A DNA stretch of 64,000 nt from assembly GCA_036435485.1 (NCBI GenBank), contig JAZHRN010000137.1, positions 1,736,001-1,800,000 on the forward strand. The letters run 5' to 3'. The DNA comes from Saposhnikovia divaricata (taxonomy: Eukaryota > Streptophyta > Magnoliopsida > Apiales > Apiaceae). The position numbers were made by a program, and so were the translations under genes. How positions within the stretch are numbered: position 1 is the stretch's first letter; the number at the start of each line of letters is the position of its first letter. Of the stretch, positions 37,152 through 50,829 are shown piece after piece. Below the pieces are notes generated by a model. The model did no database searches. It worked only from the letters and a program-made list of their open reading frames with translations, and was not told the DNA's origin.

Positions 37152-40100
37152 ACAATAACCCATAGGAACAAAATATGTAAAAATATCCAGAAAATGGTCA
37201 GACTCGATTTTTAACAATATCCCGTGTACTAACCCTTTTGAGGATTATCCGAAAACCGAGTTTCGATCATATCAGCTTCGATTCAAGTCCGAACGGCACC
37301 AAATAAAATTTCATTGAATTCCAATAACCCATAGGAACAAAATATATAAAAATATCCACAAAATGGTCCAACTTGATTTTTAAAAATATCCCGTGTACTA
37401 ACCCCTTTGGGGTTTAGGGTTCATGGTTCCAAAAACCGAGTTTCGATCATATCAGCTCCGATTCCGGTCCTAAATGCGTCAAATAAAATTTCGTTGTATT
37501 CCAATAACCCATAGGAACAAAATATGTAAAAATATCCACAAAATGGACCGACTCGATTTTTAAGAATATCTCGTGTGCAAACACCTATTTAGGATTATCC
37601 GAAAACCGAGTTTCGATCAAATCAGCTCCGATTCAGGTCCAAATTTCGTCAAATAAAATTTCATTGAATTCCAATAATCCATAAGAACAAAATATGTAAA
37701 AATATCCCTAAACTGGTTCGACTCAATTTTTAACAATATCTCGTGTACTAACCCCTTTGAGGATTATCCGAAAACCGAGTTTCGGTCATTTCAGCCCCGA
37801 TTCAGGTCCAAACTGCACCAAATAAAATTTCATTGCATTCCAATAACCCATAAGAACAAAATATGTAAAAATATCCAGAAAATGGACCGACTCGATTTTT
37901 AACAATATCCCGTGTACTAACCCATTTGAGGATTATCCAAAAATCGAGTTTCGATTATATCAGCTCCGATTCAGGTCTGAATTACGTCAAATAAAATTTC
38001 GTTGAATTCCAATAACCCATAGGAACAAAATATGTAAAAATATCCACAAAATGGTCCGACTTGATTTTTAACAATATCCCGTGTACTAACCCATTTGAGG
38101 ATTATCCAAAAATCGAGTTTCGATTGTATCAGCTCCGATTCAGGTCTGAATTGCGTCAAATAAAATTTCGTTGAATTCCAATAACCCATAGGAACAAAAT
38201 ATGTAAAAATATCCAGAAAATGGTCCGACTCGATTTTTAACAATATCCCGTGTACTAACCCCTTTGAGGATTATCCGAAAACCGAGTTTCGATCATATCA
38301 GCTTCGATTCAAGTCCGAACGGCACCAAATAAAATTTCATTGAATTCCAATAACCCATAGGAACAAAATATTTAAAAATATCCACAAAATGGTCCAACTT
38401 GATTTTTAACGATATCCCGTGTACTAACCCCTTTGGGGTTTAGGGTTCATGGTCCCAAAAACCGAGTTTCGATCATATCAGCTCCGATTCCGGTCCGAAA
38501 TGCGTCAAATAAAATTTCGTTGTATTCCAATAACCCATAGGAACAAAATATGTAAAAATATCCACAAAATGGACCGACTCGATTTTTAACAATATCTCGT
38601 GTGCAAACACCTATTTAGGATTATCCGAAAACCGAGTTTCGATCATATCAGCTCCGATTCAGGTCCAAATTTTGTCAAATAAAATTTCATTGAATTCCAA
38701 TAATCCATAAGAACAAAATATGTAAAAATATCCCTAAACTGGTTCGACTCAATTTTTAACAATATCTCGTGTACTAACCCCTTTGAGGATTATCCAAAAA
38801 CCGAGTTTCGGTCATTTCAGCCCCGATTCAGGTCCAAACTGCACCAAATAAAATTTCATTGCATTCCAATAACCCATAAGAACAAAATATGTAAAAATAT
38901 CCAGAAAATGGTCCGACTCGATTTTTAACAATATCCCGTGTACTAACCCATTTGAGGATTATCCAAAAATCGAGTTTCGATTATATCAGCTCCGATTCAG
39001 GTCTGAATTACGTCAAATAAAATTTCGCCGAATTCCAATAACCCATAGGAACAAAATATGTAGAAATATCCACAAAATGGTCCGACTTGATTTTTAACAA
39101 TATCCCGTGTACTAACCCATTTGAGGATTATCCAAAAATCGAGTTTCGATTGTATCAGCTCCGATTCAGGTCTGAATTGCGTCAAATAAAATTTCGTTGA
39201 ATTCCAATAACCCATAGGAACAAAATATGTAAAAATATCCAGAAAATGGTCCGACTCGATTTTTAACAATATCCCGTGTACTAACCCCTTTGAGGATTAT
39301 CCGAAAACCGAGTTTCGATCATATCAGCTTCGATTCAAGTCCGAACGGCACCAAATAAAATTTCATTGAATTCCAATAACCCATAGGAACAAAATATTTA
39401 AAAATATCCACAAAATGGTCCAACTTGATTTTTAACGATATCCCGTGTACTAACCCCTTTAGGGTTTAGGGTTCATGGTTCCAAAAACCGAGTTTCGATC
39501 ATATCAGCTCCGATTCCGGTCCTAAATGCGTCAAATAAAATTTCGTTGTATTCCAATAACCCATAGGAACAAAATATGTAAAAATATCCACAAAATGGAC
39601 CGACTCGATTTTTAACAATATCTCGTGTGCAAACACCTATTTAGGATTATCCGAAAACCGAGTTTCGATCATATCAGCTCCGATTCAGGTCCAAATTTTG
39701 TCAAATAAAATTTCATTGAATTCCAATAATCCATAAGAACAAAATATGTAAAAATATCCCTAAACTGGTTCGACTCAATTTTTAACAATATCTCGTGTAC
39801 TAACCCCTTTGAGGATTATCCAAAAACCGAGTTTCGGTCATTTCAGCCCCGATTCAGGTCCAAACTGCACCAAATAAAATTTCATTGCATTCCAATAACC
39901 CATAAGAACAAAATATGTAAAAATATCCAGAAAATGGTCCGACTCGATTTTTAACAATATCCCGTGTACTAACCCATTTGAGGATTATCCAAAAATCGAG
40001 TTTCGATTATATCAGCTCCGATTCAGGTCTGAATTACGTCAAATAAAATTTCGCCGAATTCCAATAACCCATAGGAACAAAATATGTAGAAATATCCACA

Positions 40101-41255
40101 AAATGGTCCGACTTGATTTTTAACAATATCCCGTGTACTAACCCATTTGAGGATTATCCAAAAATCGAGTTTCGATTGTATCAGCTCCGATTCAGGTCTG
40201 AATTGCGTCAAATAAAATTTCGTTGAATTCCAATAACCCATAGGAACAAAATATGTAAAAATATCCAGAAAATGGTCCGACTCGATTTTTAACAATATCC
40301 CGTGTACTAACCCCTTTGAGGATTATCCGAAAACCGAGTTTCGATCATATCAGCTTCGATTCAAGTCCGAACGGCACCAAATAAAATTTCATTGAATTCC
40401 AATAACCCATAGGAACAAAATATTTAAAAATATCCACAAAATGGTCCAACTTGATTTTTAACGATATCCCGTGTACTAACCCCTTTGGGGTTTAGGGTTC
40501 ATGGTTCCAAAAACCGAGTTTCGATCATATCAGCTCCGATTCCGGTCCGAAATGCGTCAAATAAAATTTCGTTGTATTCCAATAACCCATAGGAACAAAA
40601 TATGTAAAAATATCCACAAAATGGACCGACTCGATTTTTAACAATATCTCGTGTGCAAACACCTATTTAGGATTATCCGAAAACCGAGTTTCGATCATAT
40701 CAGCTCCGATTCAGGTCCAAATTTCGTCAAATAAAATTTCATTGAATTCCAATAATCCATAAGAACAAAATATGTAAAAATATCCCTAAACTGGTTCGAC
40801 TCAATTTTTAACAGTATCTCGTGTACTAACCCCTTTGAGGATTATCCGAAAACCGAGTTTCGGTCATTTTAGCCCCGATTCAGGTCCAAACTGCACCAAA
40901 TAAAATTTCATTGCATTCCAATAACCCATAAGAACAAAATATGTAAAAATATCCAGAAAATGGTCCGACTCGATTTTTAACAATATCCCGTGTACTAACC
41001 CATTTGAGGATTATCCAAAAATCGAGTTTCGATTATATCAGCTCCGATTCAGGTCTGAATTACGTCAAATAAAATTTCGTTGAATTCCAATAACCCATAG
41101 GAACAAAATATGTAAAAATATCCACAAAATGGTCCGACTTGATTTTTAACAATATCCCGTGTACTAACCCATTTGAGGATTATCCAAAAATCGAGTTTCG
41201 ATTGTATCAGCTCCGATTCAGGTCTGAATTGCGTCAAATAAAATTTCGTTGAATT
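37152..41255. repeat. Four full HORs with F* (second island)
   Basis: B blocks at 37409, 38435, 39461 and 40487 are spaced at 1026. All four carry F* at 38009, 39035, 40061 and 41087. Marks such as TTTCGCCGAATTCC with ATATGTAGAAATATCC (39.0, 40.0 kb), ATATTTAAAAATATCC, CATGGTCCC and CATTTTAGCCCC match the 24-29 kb block, with an offset of 12651 for its last two units. The first unit instead matches 31.9 kb at offset 5469. AGGGTTTAGGG at 39461 is a private change in the telomere-like block. No gene is seen. Confidence 0.82.
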
Positions 41256-42958
41256 CCAATAACCCATAGGAACAAAATATGTAAAAATATCCAGAAAATG
41301 GTCCGACTCGATTTTTAACAATATCCCGTGTACTAACCCCTTTGAGGATTATCCGAAAACCGAGTTTCGATCATATCAGCTTCGATTCAAGTCCGAACGG
41401 CACCAAATAAAATTTCATTGAATTCCAATAACCCATAGGAACAAAATATATAAAAATATCCACAAAATTGTCCAACTTGATTTTTAACGATATCCCGTGT
41501 ACTAACCCCTTTGGGGTTTAGGGTTCATGGTCCCAAAAACAGAGTTTCGATCATATCAGCTCCGATTCCGGTCCGAAATGCGTCAAATAAAATTTCGTTG
41601 TATTCCAATAACCTATAGGAACAAAATATGTAAAAATATCCACAAAATGGACCGACTCGATTTTTAACAATATCTTGTATGCAAACACCTATTTAGGATT
41701 ATCCGAAAACCGAGTTTCGATCATATCAGCTCCGATTCAGGTCCAAATTTCGTCAAATAAAATTTCATTGAATTCCAATAATCCATAAGAACAAAATATG
41801 TAAAAATATCCCTAAACTGGTTCGACTCAATTTTTAACAATATCTCGCGTACTAACCCCTTTAAGGATTATCCGAAAACCGAGTTTCGGTCATTTCAACC
41901 CCGATTCAGGTCCAAACTGCACCAAATAAAATTTCATTGCATTCCAATAACCCATAGGAAAAAAATATGTAAAAATATCGACAAAATGGTCCGACTTGAT
42001 TTTTAACAATATCCCGTGTACTAACCCATTTGAGGATTATCCAATAATCGAGTTTCGATTATATCAGCTCCGATTCAGGTCTGAATTGCGTCAAATAAAA
42101 TTTCGTTGAATTCCAATAACCTATAGGAAAAAAATATGTAAAAATATCCACAAAATGGTCCGACTTGATTTTTAACAATATCCCGTGTACTAACCCCTTT
42201 GAGAAATTTCCGAAAACCGAGTTTCGATCATATCAGCTCCGATTCCTGTCCGAACTGCGTCAAATAAAATTTCGTTGAATTCCAATAACCCATAGGAACA
42301 AAATATGTAAAAATATCCAGAAAATGGTCAGACTCGATTTTTAACAATATCTCGTGTGCAAACACTTATTTAGGATTATCCAAAAACCGAGTTTCGATCA
42401 TACCAGCTCCGATTCAGGTCCAAATTTCGTCAAATAAAATTTCATTGAATTCCAATAATCCATAAGAACAAAATATGTAAAAATATCCCTAAACTGGTTC
42501 GACTCAATTTTTAACAATATCTCGTGTACTAACCCCTTTGAGGATTATCCGAAAACCGAGTTTCGGTCATTTCAGCCCCGATTCAGGTCCAAACTGCACC
42601 AAATAAAATTTCATTGCATTCCAATAACCCATAAGAACAAAATATGTAAAAATATCCAGAAAATGGTCCGACTCGATTTTTAACAATATCCCGTGTACTA
42701 ACCCATTTGAGGATTATCCAAAAATCGAGTTTCGATTATATCAGCTCCGATTCAGGTCTGAATTGCGTCAAATAAAATTTCGTTGAATTCAAATAACCCA
42801 TAGGAACAAAATATGTAAAAATATCCACAAAATGGTCCGACTTGATTTTTAACAATATCCCGTGTACTAACCCCTTTGAGAAATTTCCGAAAACCGAGTT
42901 TCTATCATATCAGCTCCGATTTCGGTCCGAACTTCGTCAAATAAAATTTCGTTGAATT
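41256..42958. repeat. 1703-bp ten-monomer unit, copy 2
   Basis: The B block at 41513 (with CATGGTCCCAAAAACAGAG) is followed by the same ten-monomer pattern as 32709-34411 at offset 8547, with the A/C fusion at 42282-42451. Private changes include ATCTTGTATGCAAAC, CATTTCAACCCC and CCGATTCCTGTCC. The next B block is at 43216. Confidence 0.87.
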
Positions 42959-44841
42959 ACAATAACCCATAGGAACAAAATATGTAAAAATATCCAGAAA
43001 ATGGTCAGACTCGATTTTTAACAATATCCCGTGTACTAACCCCTTTGAGGATTATCCGAAAACCGAGTTTCGATCATATCAGCTTCGATTCAAGTCCGAA
43101 CGGCACCAAATAAAATTTCATTGAATTCCAATAACCCATAGGAACAAAATATATAAAAATATCCACAAAATGGTCCAACTTGATTTTTAAAAATATCCCG
43201 TGTACTAACCCCTTTGGGGTTTAGGGTTCATGGTTCCAAAAACCGAGTTTCGATCATATCAGCTCCGATTCCGGTCCTAAATGCGTCAAATAAAATTTCG
43301 TTGTATTCCAATAACCCATAGGAACAAAATATGTAAAAATATCCACAAAATGGACCGACTCGATTTTTAACAATATCTCGTGTGCAAACACCTATTTAGG
43401 ATTATCCGAAAACCGAGTTTCGATCATATCAGCTCCGATTCAGGTCCAAATTTCGTCAAATAAAATTTCATTGAATTCCAATAATCCATAAGAACAAAAT
43501 ATGTAAAAATATCCCTAAACTGGTTCGACTCAATTTTTAACAATATCTCGTGTACTAACCCCTTTGAGGATTATCCGAAAACCGAGTTTCGGTCATTTCA
43601 GCCCCGATTCAGGTCCAAACAGCACCAAATAAAATTTCATTGCATTCCAATAACCCATAAGAACAAAATATGTAAAAATATCCAGAAAATGGTCCGACTC
43701 GATTTTTAACAATATCCCGTGTACTAACCCCTTTGAGGATTATCCAAAAACCGAGTTTCGATCATATCAGCTCCGATTCAGGTCTGAATTGCGTCAAATA
43801 AAATTTCGTTGAATTACAATAACCCATAGGAACAAAATATGTAAAAATATCCAGAAAATGGTCAGACTCGATTTTTAACAATATCCCGTGTACTAACCCC
43901 TTTGAGGATTATCCGAAAACCGAGTTTCGATCATATCAGCTTCGATTCAAGTCCGAACGGCACCAAATAAAATTTCATTGAATTCCAATGACCCATAGGA
44001 ACAAAATATATAAAAATATCCACAAAATGGTCCAACTTGATTTTTAAAAATATCCCGTGTACTAACCCCTTTGGGGTTTAGGGTTCATGGTTCCAAAAAC
44101 CGAGTTTCGATCATATCAGCTCCGATTCCGGTCCGAAATGCGTCAAATAAAATTTCGTTGTATTCCAATAACCCATAGGAACAAAATATGTAAAAATATC
44201 CACAAAATGGACCGACTCGATTTTTAACAATATCTCGTGTGCAAACACCTATTTAGGATTATCCGAAAACCGAGTTTCGATCATATCAGCTCCGATTCAG
44301 GTCCAAATTTCGTCAAATAAAATTTCATTGAATTCCAATAATCCATAAGAACAAAATATGTAAAAATATCCCTAAACTGGTTCGACTCAATTTTTAACAG
44401 TATCTCGTGTACTAACCCCTTTGAGGATTATCCGAAAACCGAGTTTCGGTCATTTTAGCCCCGATTCAGGTCCAAACTGCACCAAATAAAATTTCATTGC
44501 ATTCCAATAACCCATAAGAACAAAATATGTAAAAATATCCAGAAAATGGTCCGACTCGATTTTTAACAATATCCCGTGTACTAACCCATTTGAGGATTAT
44601 CCAAAAATCGAGTTTCGATTATATCAGCTCCGATTCAGGTCTGAATTACGTCAAATAAAATTTCGTTGAATTCAAATAACCCATAGGAACAAAATATGTA
44701 AAAATATCCACAAAATGGTCCGACTTGATTTTTAACAATATCCCGTGTACTAACCCCTTTGAGAAATTTCCGAAAACCGAGTTTCGATCATATCAGCTCC
44801 GATTCCGGTCCGAACTTCGTCAAATAAAATTTCGTTGAATT
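42959..44841. repeat. One five-monomer and one six-monomer HOR
   Basis: Intervals are 43216 to 44073 (857) and 44073 to 45099 (1026). Together with the preceding ten-monomer unit this makes 3586 bp (10+5+6), a pattern that repeats at once at 44842-48427. The six-monomer HOR is a patchwork: CCAATGACCC before B as at 36297, AACAGTATC and CATTTTAGCCCC in D as at 26-28 kb, and an E with GAATTACG and GAATTCAAATAAC. No gene is seen. Confidence 0.78.
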
Positions 44842-46544
44842 ACAATAACCCATAGGAACAAAATATGTAAAAATATCCAGAAAATGGTCAGACTCGATTT
44901 TTAACAATATCCCGTGTACTAACCCCTTTGAGGATTATCCGAAAACTGAGTTTCGATCATATCAGCTTCGATTCAAGTCCGAACGGCACCAAATAAAATT
45001 TCATTGAATTCCAATAACCCATAGGAACAAAATATATAAAAATATCCACAAAATGGTCCAACTTGATTTTTAACGATATCCCGTGTACTAACCCCTTTGG
45101 GGTTTAGGGTTCATGGTTCCAAAAACCGAGTTTCGATCATATCAGCTCCGATTCCGGTCCGAAATGCGTCAAATAAAATTTCGTTGTATTCCAATAACCT
45201 ATAGGAACAAAATATGTAAAAATATCCACAAAATGGACCGACTCGATTTTTAACAATATCTTGTGTGCAAACACCTATTTAGGATTATCCGAAAACCGAG
45301 TTTCGATCATATCAGCTCCGATTCAGGTCCAAATTTCGTCAAATAAAATTTCATTGAATTCCAATAATCCATAAGAACAAAATATGTAAAAATATCCCTA
45401 AACTGGTTCGACTCAATTTTTAACAATATCTCGCGTACTAACCCCTTTAAGGATTATCCGAAAACCGAGTTTCGGTCATTTCAGCCCCGATTCAGGTCCA
45501 AACTGCACCAAATAAAATTTCATTGCATTCCAATAACCCATAGGAAAAAAATATGTAAAAATATCGACAAAATGGTCCGACTTGATTTTTAACAATATCC
45601 CGTGTACTAACCCATTTGAGGATTATCCAATAATCGAGTTTCGATTATATCAGCTCCGATTCAGGTCTGAATTGCGTCAAATAAAATTTCGTTGAATTCC
45701 AATAACCTATAGGAAAAAAATATGTAAAAATATCCACAAAATGGTCCGACTTGATTTTTAACAATATCCCGTGTACTAACCCCTTTGAGAAATTTCCGAA
45801 AACCGAGTTTCGATCATATCAGCTCCGATTCCGGTCCGAACTGCGTCAAATAAAATTTCGTTGAATTCCAATAACCCATAGGAACAAAATATGTAAAAAT
45901 ATCCAGAAAATGGTCAGACTCGATTTTTAACAATATCTCGTGTGCAAACACTTATTTAGGATTATCCAAAAACCGAGTTTCGATCATACCAGCTCCGATT
46001 CAGGTCCAAATTTCGTCAAATAAAATTTCATTGAATTCCAATAATCCATAAGAACAAAATATGTAAAAATATCCCTAAACTGGTTCGACTCAATTTTTAA
46101 CAATATCTCGTGTACTAACCCCTTTGAGGATTATCCGAAAACCGAGTTTCGGTCATTTCAGCCCCGATTCAGGTCCAAACTGCACCAAATAAAATTTCAT
46201 TGCATTCCAATAACCCATAAGAACAAAATATGTAAAAATATCCAGAAAATGGTCCGACTCGATTTTTAACAATATCCCGTGTACTAACCCATTTGAGGAT
46301 TATCCAAAAATCGAGTTTCGATTATATCAGCTCCGATTGAGGTCTGAATTGCGTCAAATAAAATTTCGTTGAATTCAAATAACCCATAGGAACAAAATAT
46401 GTAAAAATATCCACAAAATGGTCCGACTTGATTTTTAACAATATCCCGTGTACTAACCCCTTTGAGAAATTTCCGAAAACCGAGTTTCTATCATATCAGC
46501 TCCGATTTCGGTCCGAACTTCGTCAAATAAAATTTCGTTGAATT
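44842..46544. repeat. 1703-bp ten-monomer unit, copy 3
   Basis: B block at 45099, A/C fusion at 45868-46037, next B at 46802. It lies 3586 bp after copy 2 and is closer to copy 1 at several sites, for example ATCTTGTGTGCAAAC and CATTTCAGCCCC. GAAAACTGAG in A is shared with about 32809. A private change is CCGATTGAGGTC at about 46336. Confidence 0.87.
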
Positions 46545-48427
46545 ACAATAACCCATAGGAACAAAATATGTAAAAATATCCAGAAAATGGTCAGACTCGA
46601 TTTTTAACAATATCCCGTGTACTAACCCCTTTGAGGATTATCCGAAAACCGAGTTTCGATCATATCAGCTTCGATTCAAGTCCGAACGGCACCAAATAAA
46701 ATTTCATTGAATTCCAATAACCCATAGGAACAAAATATATAAAAATATCCACAAAATGGTCCAACTTGATTTTTAAAAATATCCCGTGTACTAACCCCTT
46801 TGGGGTTTAGGGTTCATGGTTCCAAAAACCGAGTTTCGATCATATCAGCTCCGATTCCGGTCCTAAATGCGTCAAATAAAATTTCGTTGTATTCCAATAA
46901 CCCATAGGAACAAAATATGTAAAAATATCCACAAAATGGACCGACTCGATTTTTAACAATATCTCGTGTGCAAACACCTATTTAGGATTATCCGAAAACC
47001 GAGTTTCGATCATATCAGCTCCGATTCAGGTCCAAATTTCGTCAAATAAAATTTCATTGAATTCCAATAATCCATAAGAACAAAATATGTAAAAATATCC
47101 CTAAACTGGTTCGACTCAATTTTTAACAATATCTCGTGTACTAACCCCTTTGAGGATTATCCGAAAACCGAGTTTCGGTCATTTCAGCCCCGATTCAGGT
47201 CCAAACTGCACCAAATAAAATTTCATTGCATTCCAATAACCCATAAGAACAAAATATGTAAAAATATCCAGAAAATGGTCCGACTCGATTTTTAACAATA
47301 TCCCGTGTACTAACCCCTTTGAGGATTATCCAAAAACCGAGTTTCGATCATATCAGCTCCGATTCAGGTCTGAATTGCGTCAAATAAAATTTCGTTGAAT
47401 TACAATAACCCATAGGAACAAAATATGTAAAAATATCCAGAAAATGGTCAGACTCGATTTTTAACAATATCCCGTGTACTAACCCCTTTGAGGATTATCC
47501 GAAAACCGAGTTTCGATCATATCAGCTTCGATTCAAGTCCGAACGGCACCAAATAAAATTTCATTGAATTCCAATAACCCATAGGAACAAAATATATAAA
47601 AATATCCACAAAATGGTCCAACTTGATTTTTAAAAATATCCCGTGTACTAACCCCTTTGGGGTTTAGGGTTCATGGTTCCAAAAACCGAGTTTCGATCAT
47701 ATCAGCTCCGATTCCGGTCCGAAATGCGTTAAATAAAATTTCGTTGTATTCCAATAACCCATAGGAATAAAATATGTAAAAATATCCACAAAATGGACCG
47801 ACTCGATTTTTAACAATATCTCGTGTGCAAACACCTATTTAGGATTATCCGAAAACCGAGTTTCGATCATATCAGCTCCGATTCAGGTCCAAATTTCGTC
47901 AAATAAAATTTCATTGAATTCCAATAATCCATAAGAACAAAATATGTAAAAATATCCCTAAACTGGTTCGACTCAATTTTTAACAATATCTCGTGTACTA
48001 ACCCCTTTGAGGATTATCCGAAAACCGAGTTTCGGTCATTTCAGCCCCGATTCAGGTCCAAACTGCACCAAATATAATTTCATTGCATTCCAATAACCCA
48101 TAAGAACAAAATATGTAAAAATATCCAGAAAATGGTCCGACTCGATTTTTAACAATATCCCGTGTACTAACCCCTTTGAGGATTATCCAAAAACCGAGTT
48201 TCGATCATATCAGCTCCGATTCAGGTCTGAATTGCGTCAAATAAAATTTCGTTGAATTCCAATAACCCATAGGAATCAAATATGTAAAAATATCCACAAA
48301 ATGGTCCGACTTGATTTTTAACAATATCCCGTGTACTAACCCCTTTGAGAAATTTACGAAAACCGAGTTTCGATCATATCAGCTCCGATTCCGGTCCGAA
48401 CTTCGTCAAATAAAATTTCGTTGAATT
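46545..48427. repeat. One five-monomer and one six-monomer HOR
   Basis: Intervals are 46802 to 47659 (857) and 47659 to 48685 (1026), completing the second 3586-bp unit. The GGAATCAAATATG head of F first appears here (about 48273) and then marks most F monomers to the end of the window. Private changes: GCGTTAAATAAAATTTC, AAATATAATTTC and AAATTTACGAAAACC. No gene is seen. Confidence 0.78.
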
Positions 48428-50829
48428 CCAATAACCCATAGGAACAAAATATGTAAAAATATCCAGAAAATGGTCCGACTCGATTTTTAACAATATCCCG
48501 TGTACTAACCCCTTTGAGGATTATCCGAAAACCGAGTTTCGATCATATCAGCTTTGATTCAAGTCCGAACGGCACCAAATAAAATTTCATTGAATTCCAA
48601 TAACCCATAGGAACAAAATATATAAAAATATCCACAAAATTGTCCAACTTGATTTTTAAAAATATCCCGTGTACTAACCCCTTTGGGGTTTAGGGTTCAT
48701 GGTTCCAAAAACCGAGTTTCGATCATATCAGCTCCGATTCCGGTCCGAAATGCGTCAAATAAAATTTCGTTGTATTCCAATAACCCATAGGAACAAAATA
48801 TGTAAAAATATCCACAAAATGGACCGACTCGATTTTTAACAATATCTCGTGTGCAAACACCTATTTAGGATTATCCGAAAACCGAGTTTCGATCATATCA
48901 GCTCCGATTCAGGTCCAAATTTCGTCAAATAAAATTTCATTGAATTCCAATAATCCATAAGAACAAAATATGTAAAAATATCCCTAAACTGGTTCGACTC
49001 AATTTTTAACAATATCTCGTGTACTAACCCCTTTGAGGATTATCCGAAAACCGAGTTTCGATCATATCAGCTTCGATTCAAGTCCGAACGGCACCAAATA
49101 AAATTTCATTGAATTTCAATAACCCATAGGAACAAAATATATAAAAATATCCACAAAATGGTCCAACTTGATTTTTAAAAATATCCCGTGTACTAACCCC
49201 TTTGGGGTTTAGGGTTCATGGTTCCAAAAACCGAGTTTCGATCATATCAGCTCCGATTCCGGTCCTAAATGCGTCAAATAAAATTTCGTTGTATTCCAAT
49301 AACCCATAGGAACAAAATATGTAAAAATATCCACAAAATGGACCGACTCGATTTTTAACAATATCTCGTGTGCAAACACCTATTTAGGATTATCCAAAAA
49401 CCGAGTTTCGATCATATCAGCTCCGATTCAGGTCCAAATTTCGTCAAATAAAATTTCATTGAATTCCAATAATCCATAAGAACAAAATATGTAAAACTAT
49501 CCCTAAACTGGTTCGACTCAATTTTTAACAATATCTCGTGTACTAACCCCTTTGAGGATTATCCGAAAACCGAGTTTCGGTCATTTCAGCCCCGATTCAG
49601 GTCCAAACTGCACCAAATAAAATTTCATTGCATTCCAATAACCCATAAGAACAAAATATGTAAAAATATCCAGAAAATGGTCCGACTCGATTTTTAACAA
49701 TATCCCGTGTACTAACCCCTTTGAGGATTATCCAAAAACCGAGTTTCGATCATATCAGCTCCGATTCAGGTCTGAATTGCGTCAAATAAAATTTCGTTGA
49801 ATTACAATAACCCATAGGAACAAAATATGTAAAAATATCCAGAAAATGGTCAGACTCGATTTTTAACAATATCCCGTGTACTAACCCCTTTGAGGATTAT
49901 CCGAAAACCGAGTTTCGATCATATCAGCTTCGATTCAAGTCCGAACGGCACCAAATAAAATTTCATTGAATTCCAATAACCCATAGGAACAAAATATATA
50001 AAAATATCCACAAAATGGTCCAACTTGATTTTTAAAAATATCCCGTGTACTAACCCCTTTGGGGTTTAGGGTTCATGGTTCCAAAAACCGAGTTTCGATC
50101 ATATCAGCTCCGATTCCGGTCCTAAATGCGTCAAATAAAATTTCGTTGTATTCCAATAACCCATAGGAACAAAATATGTAAAAATATCCACAAAATGGAC
50201 CGACTCGATTTTTAACAATATCTCGTGTGCAAACACCTATTTAGGATTATCCGAAAACCGAGTTTCGATCATATCAGCTCCGATTCAGGTCCAAATTTCG
50301 TCAAATAAAATTTCATTGAATTCCAATAATCCATAAGAACAAAATATGTAAAAATATCCCTAAACTGGTTCGACTCAATTTTTAACAATATCTCGTGTAC
50401 TAACCCCTTTGAGGATTATCCGAAAACCGAGTTTCGGTCATTTCAGCCCCGATTCAGGTCCAAACTGCACCAAATAAAATTTCATTGCATTCCAATAACC
50501 CATAAGAACAAAATATGTAAAAATATCCAGAAAATGGTCCGACTCGATTTTTAACAATATCCCGTGTACTAACCCCTTTGAGGATTATCCAAAAACCGAG
50601 TTTCGATCATATCAGCTCCGATTCAGGTCTGAATTGCGTCAAATAAAATTTCGTTGAATTCCAATAACCCATAGGAATCAAATATGTAAAAATATCCACA
50701 AAATGGTCCGACTTGATTTTTAACAATATCCCGTGTACTAACCCCTTTGAGAAATTTCCGAAAACCGAGTTTCGATCATATCAGCTCCGATTCCGGTCCG
50801 AACTTCGTCAAATAAAATTTCGTTGAATT
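48428..50829. repeat. 2402-bp super-repeat copy 1 (HORs of 3+5+6 monomers)
   Basis: B blocks at 48685, 49204, 50061 and then 51087 give intervals 519, 857 and 1026. The three-monomer HOR is C-D/A-B. The five-monomer HOR has the E/F fusion (49635-49803), and its C reads ATCCAAAAACCGAG. The pattern restarts 2402 bp later. A private change is GTAAAACTATCCC at about 49492. No gene is seen. Confidence 0.85.
48947..49115 (+). repeat. D/A fused monomer in a three-monomer HOR
   Basis: The D head (CCATAAGAAC, CTAAACTGGTTCGACTC) changes after GAGGATTATCCG to the A tail (CGATCATATCAGCTTCG, AAGTCCGAACGGCACC). The remainder of D, all of E and F, and the A head are deleted in register. The second copy is 51349-51517, offset 2402. 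This gives two telomere-like blocks only 519 bp apart. Confidence 0.85.
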
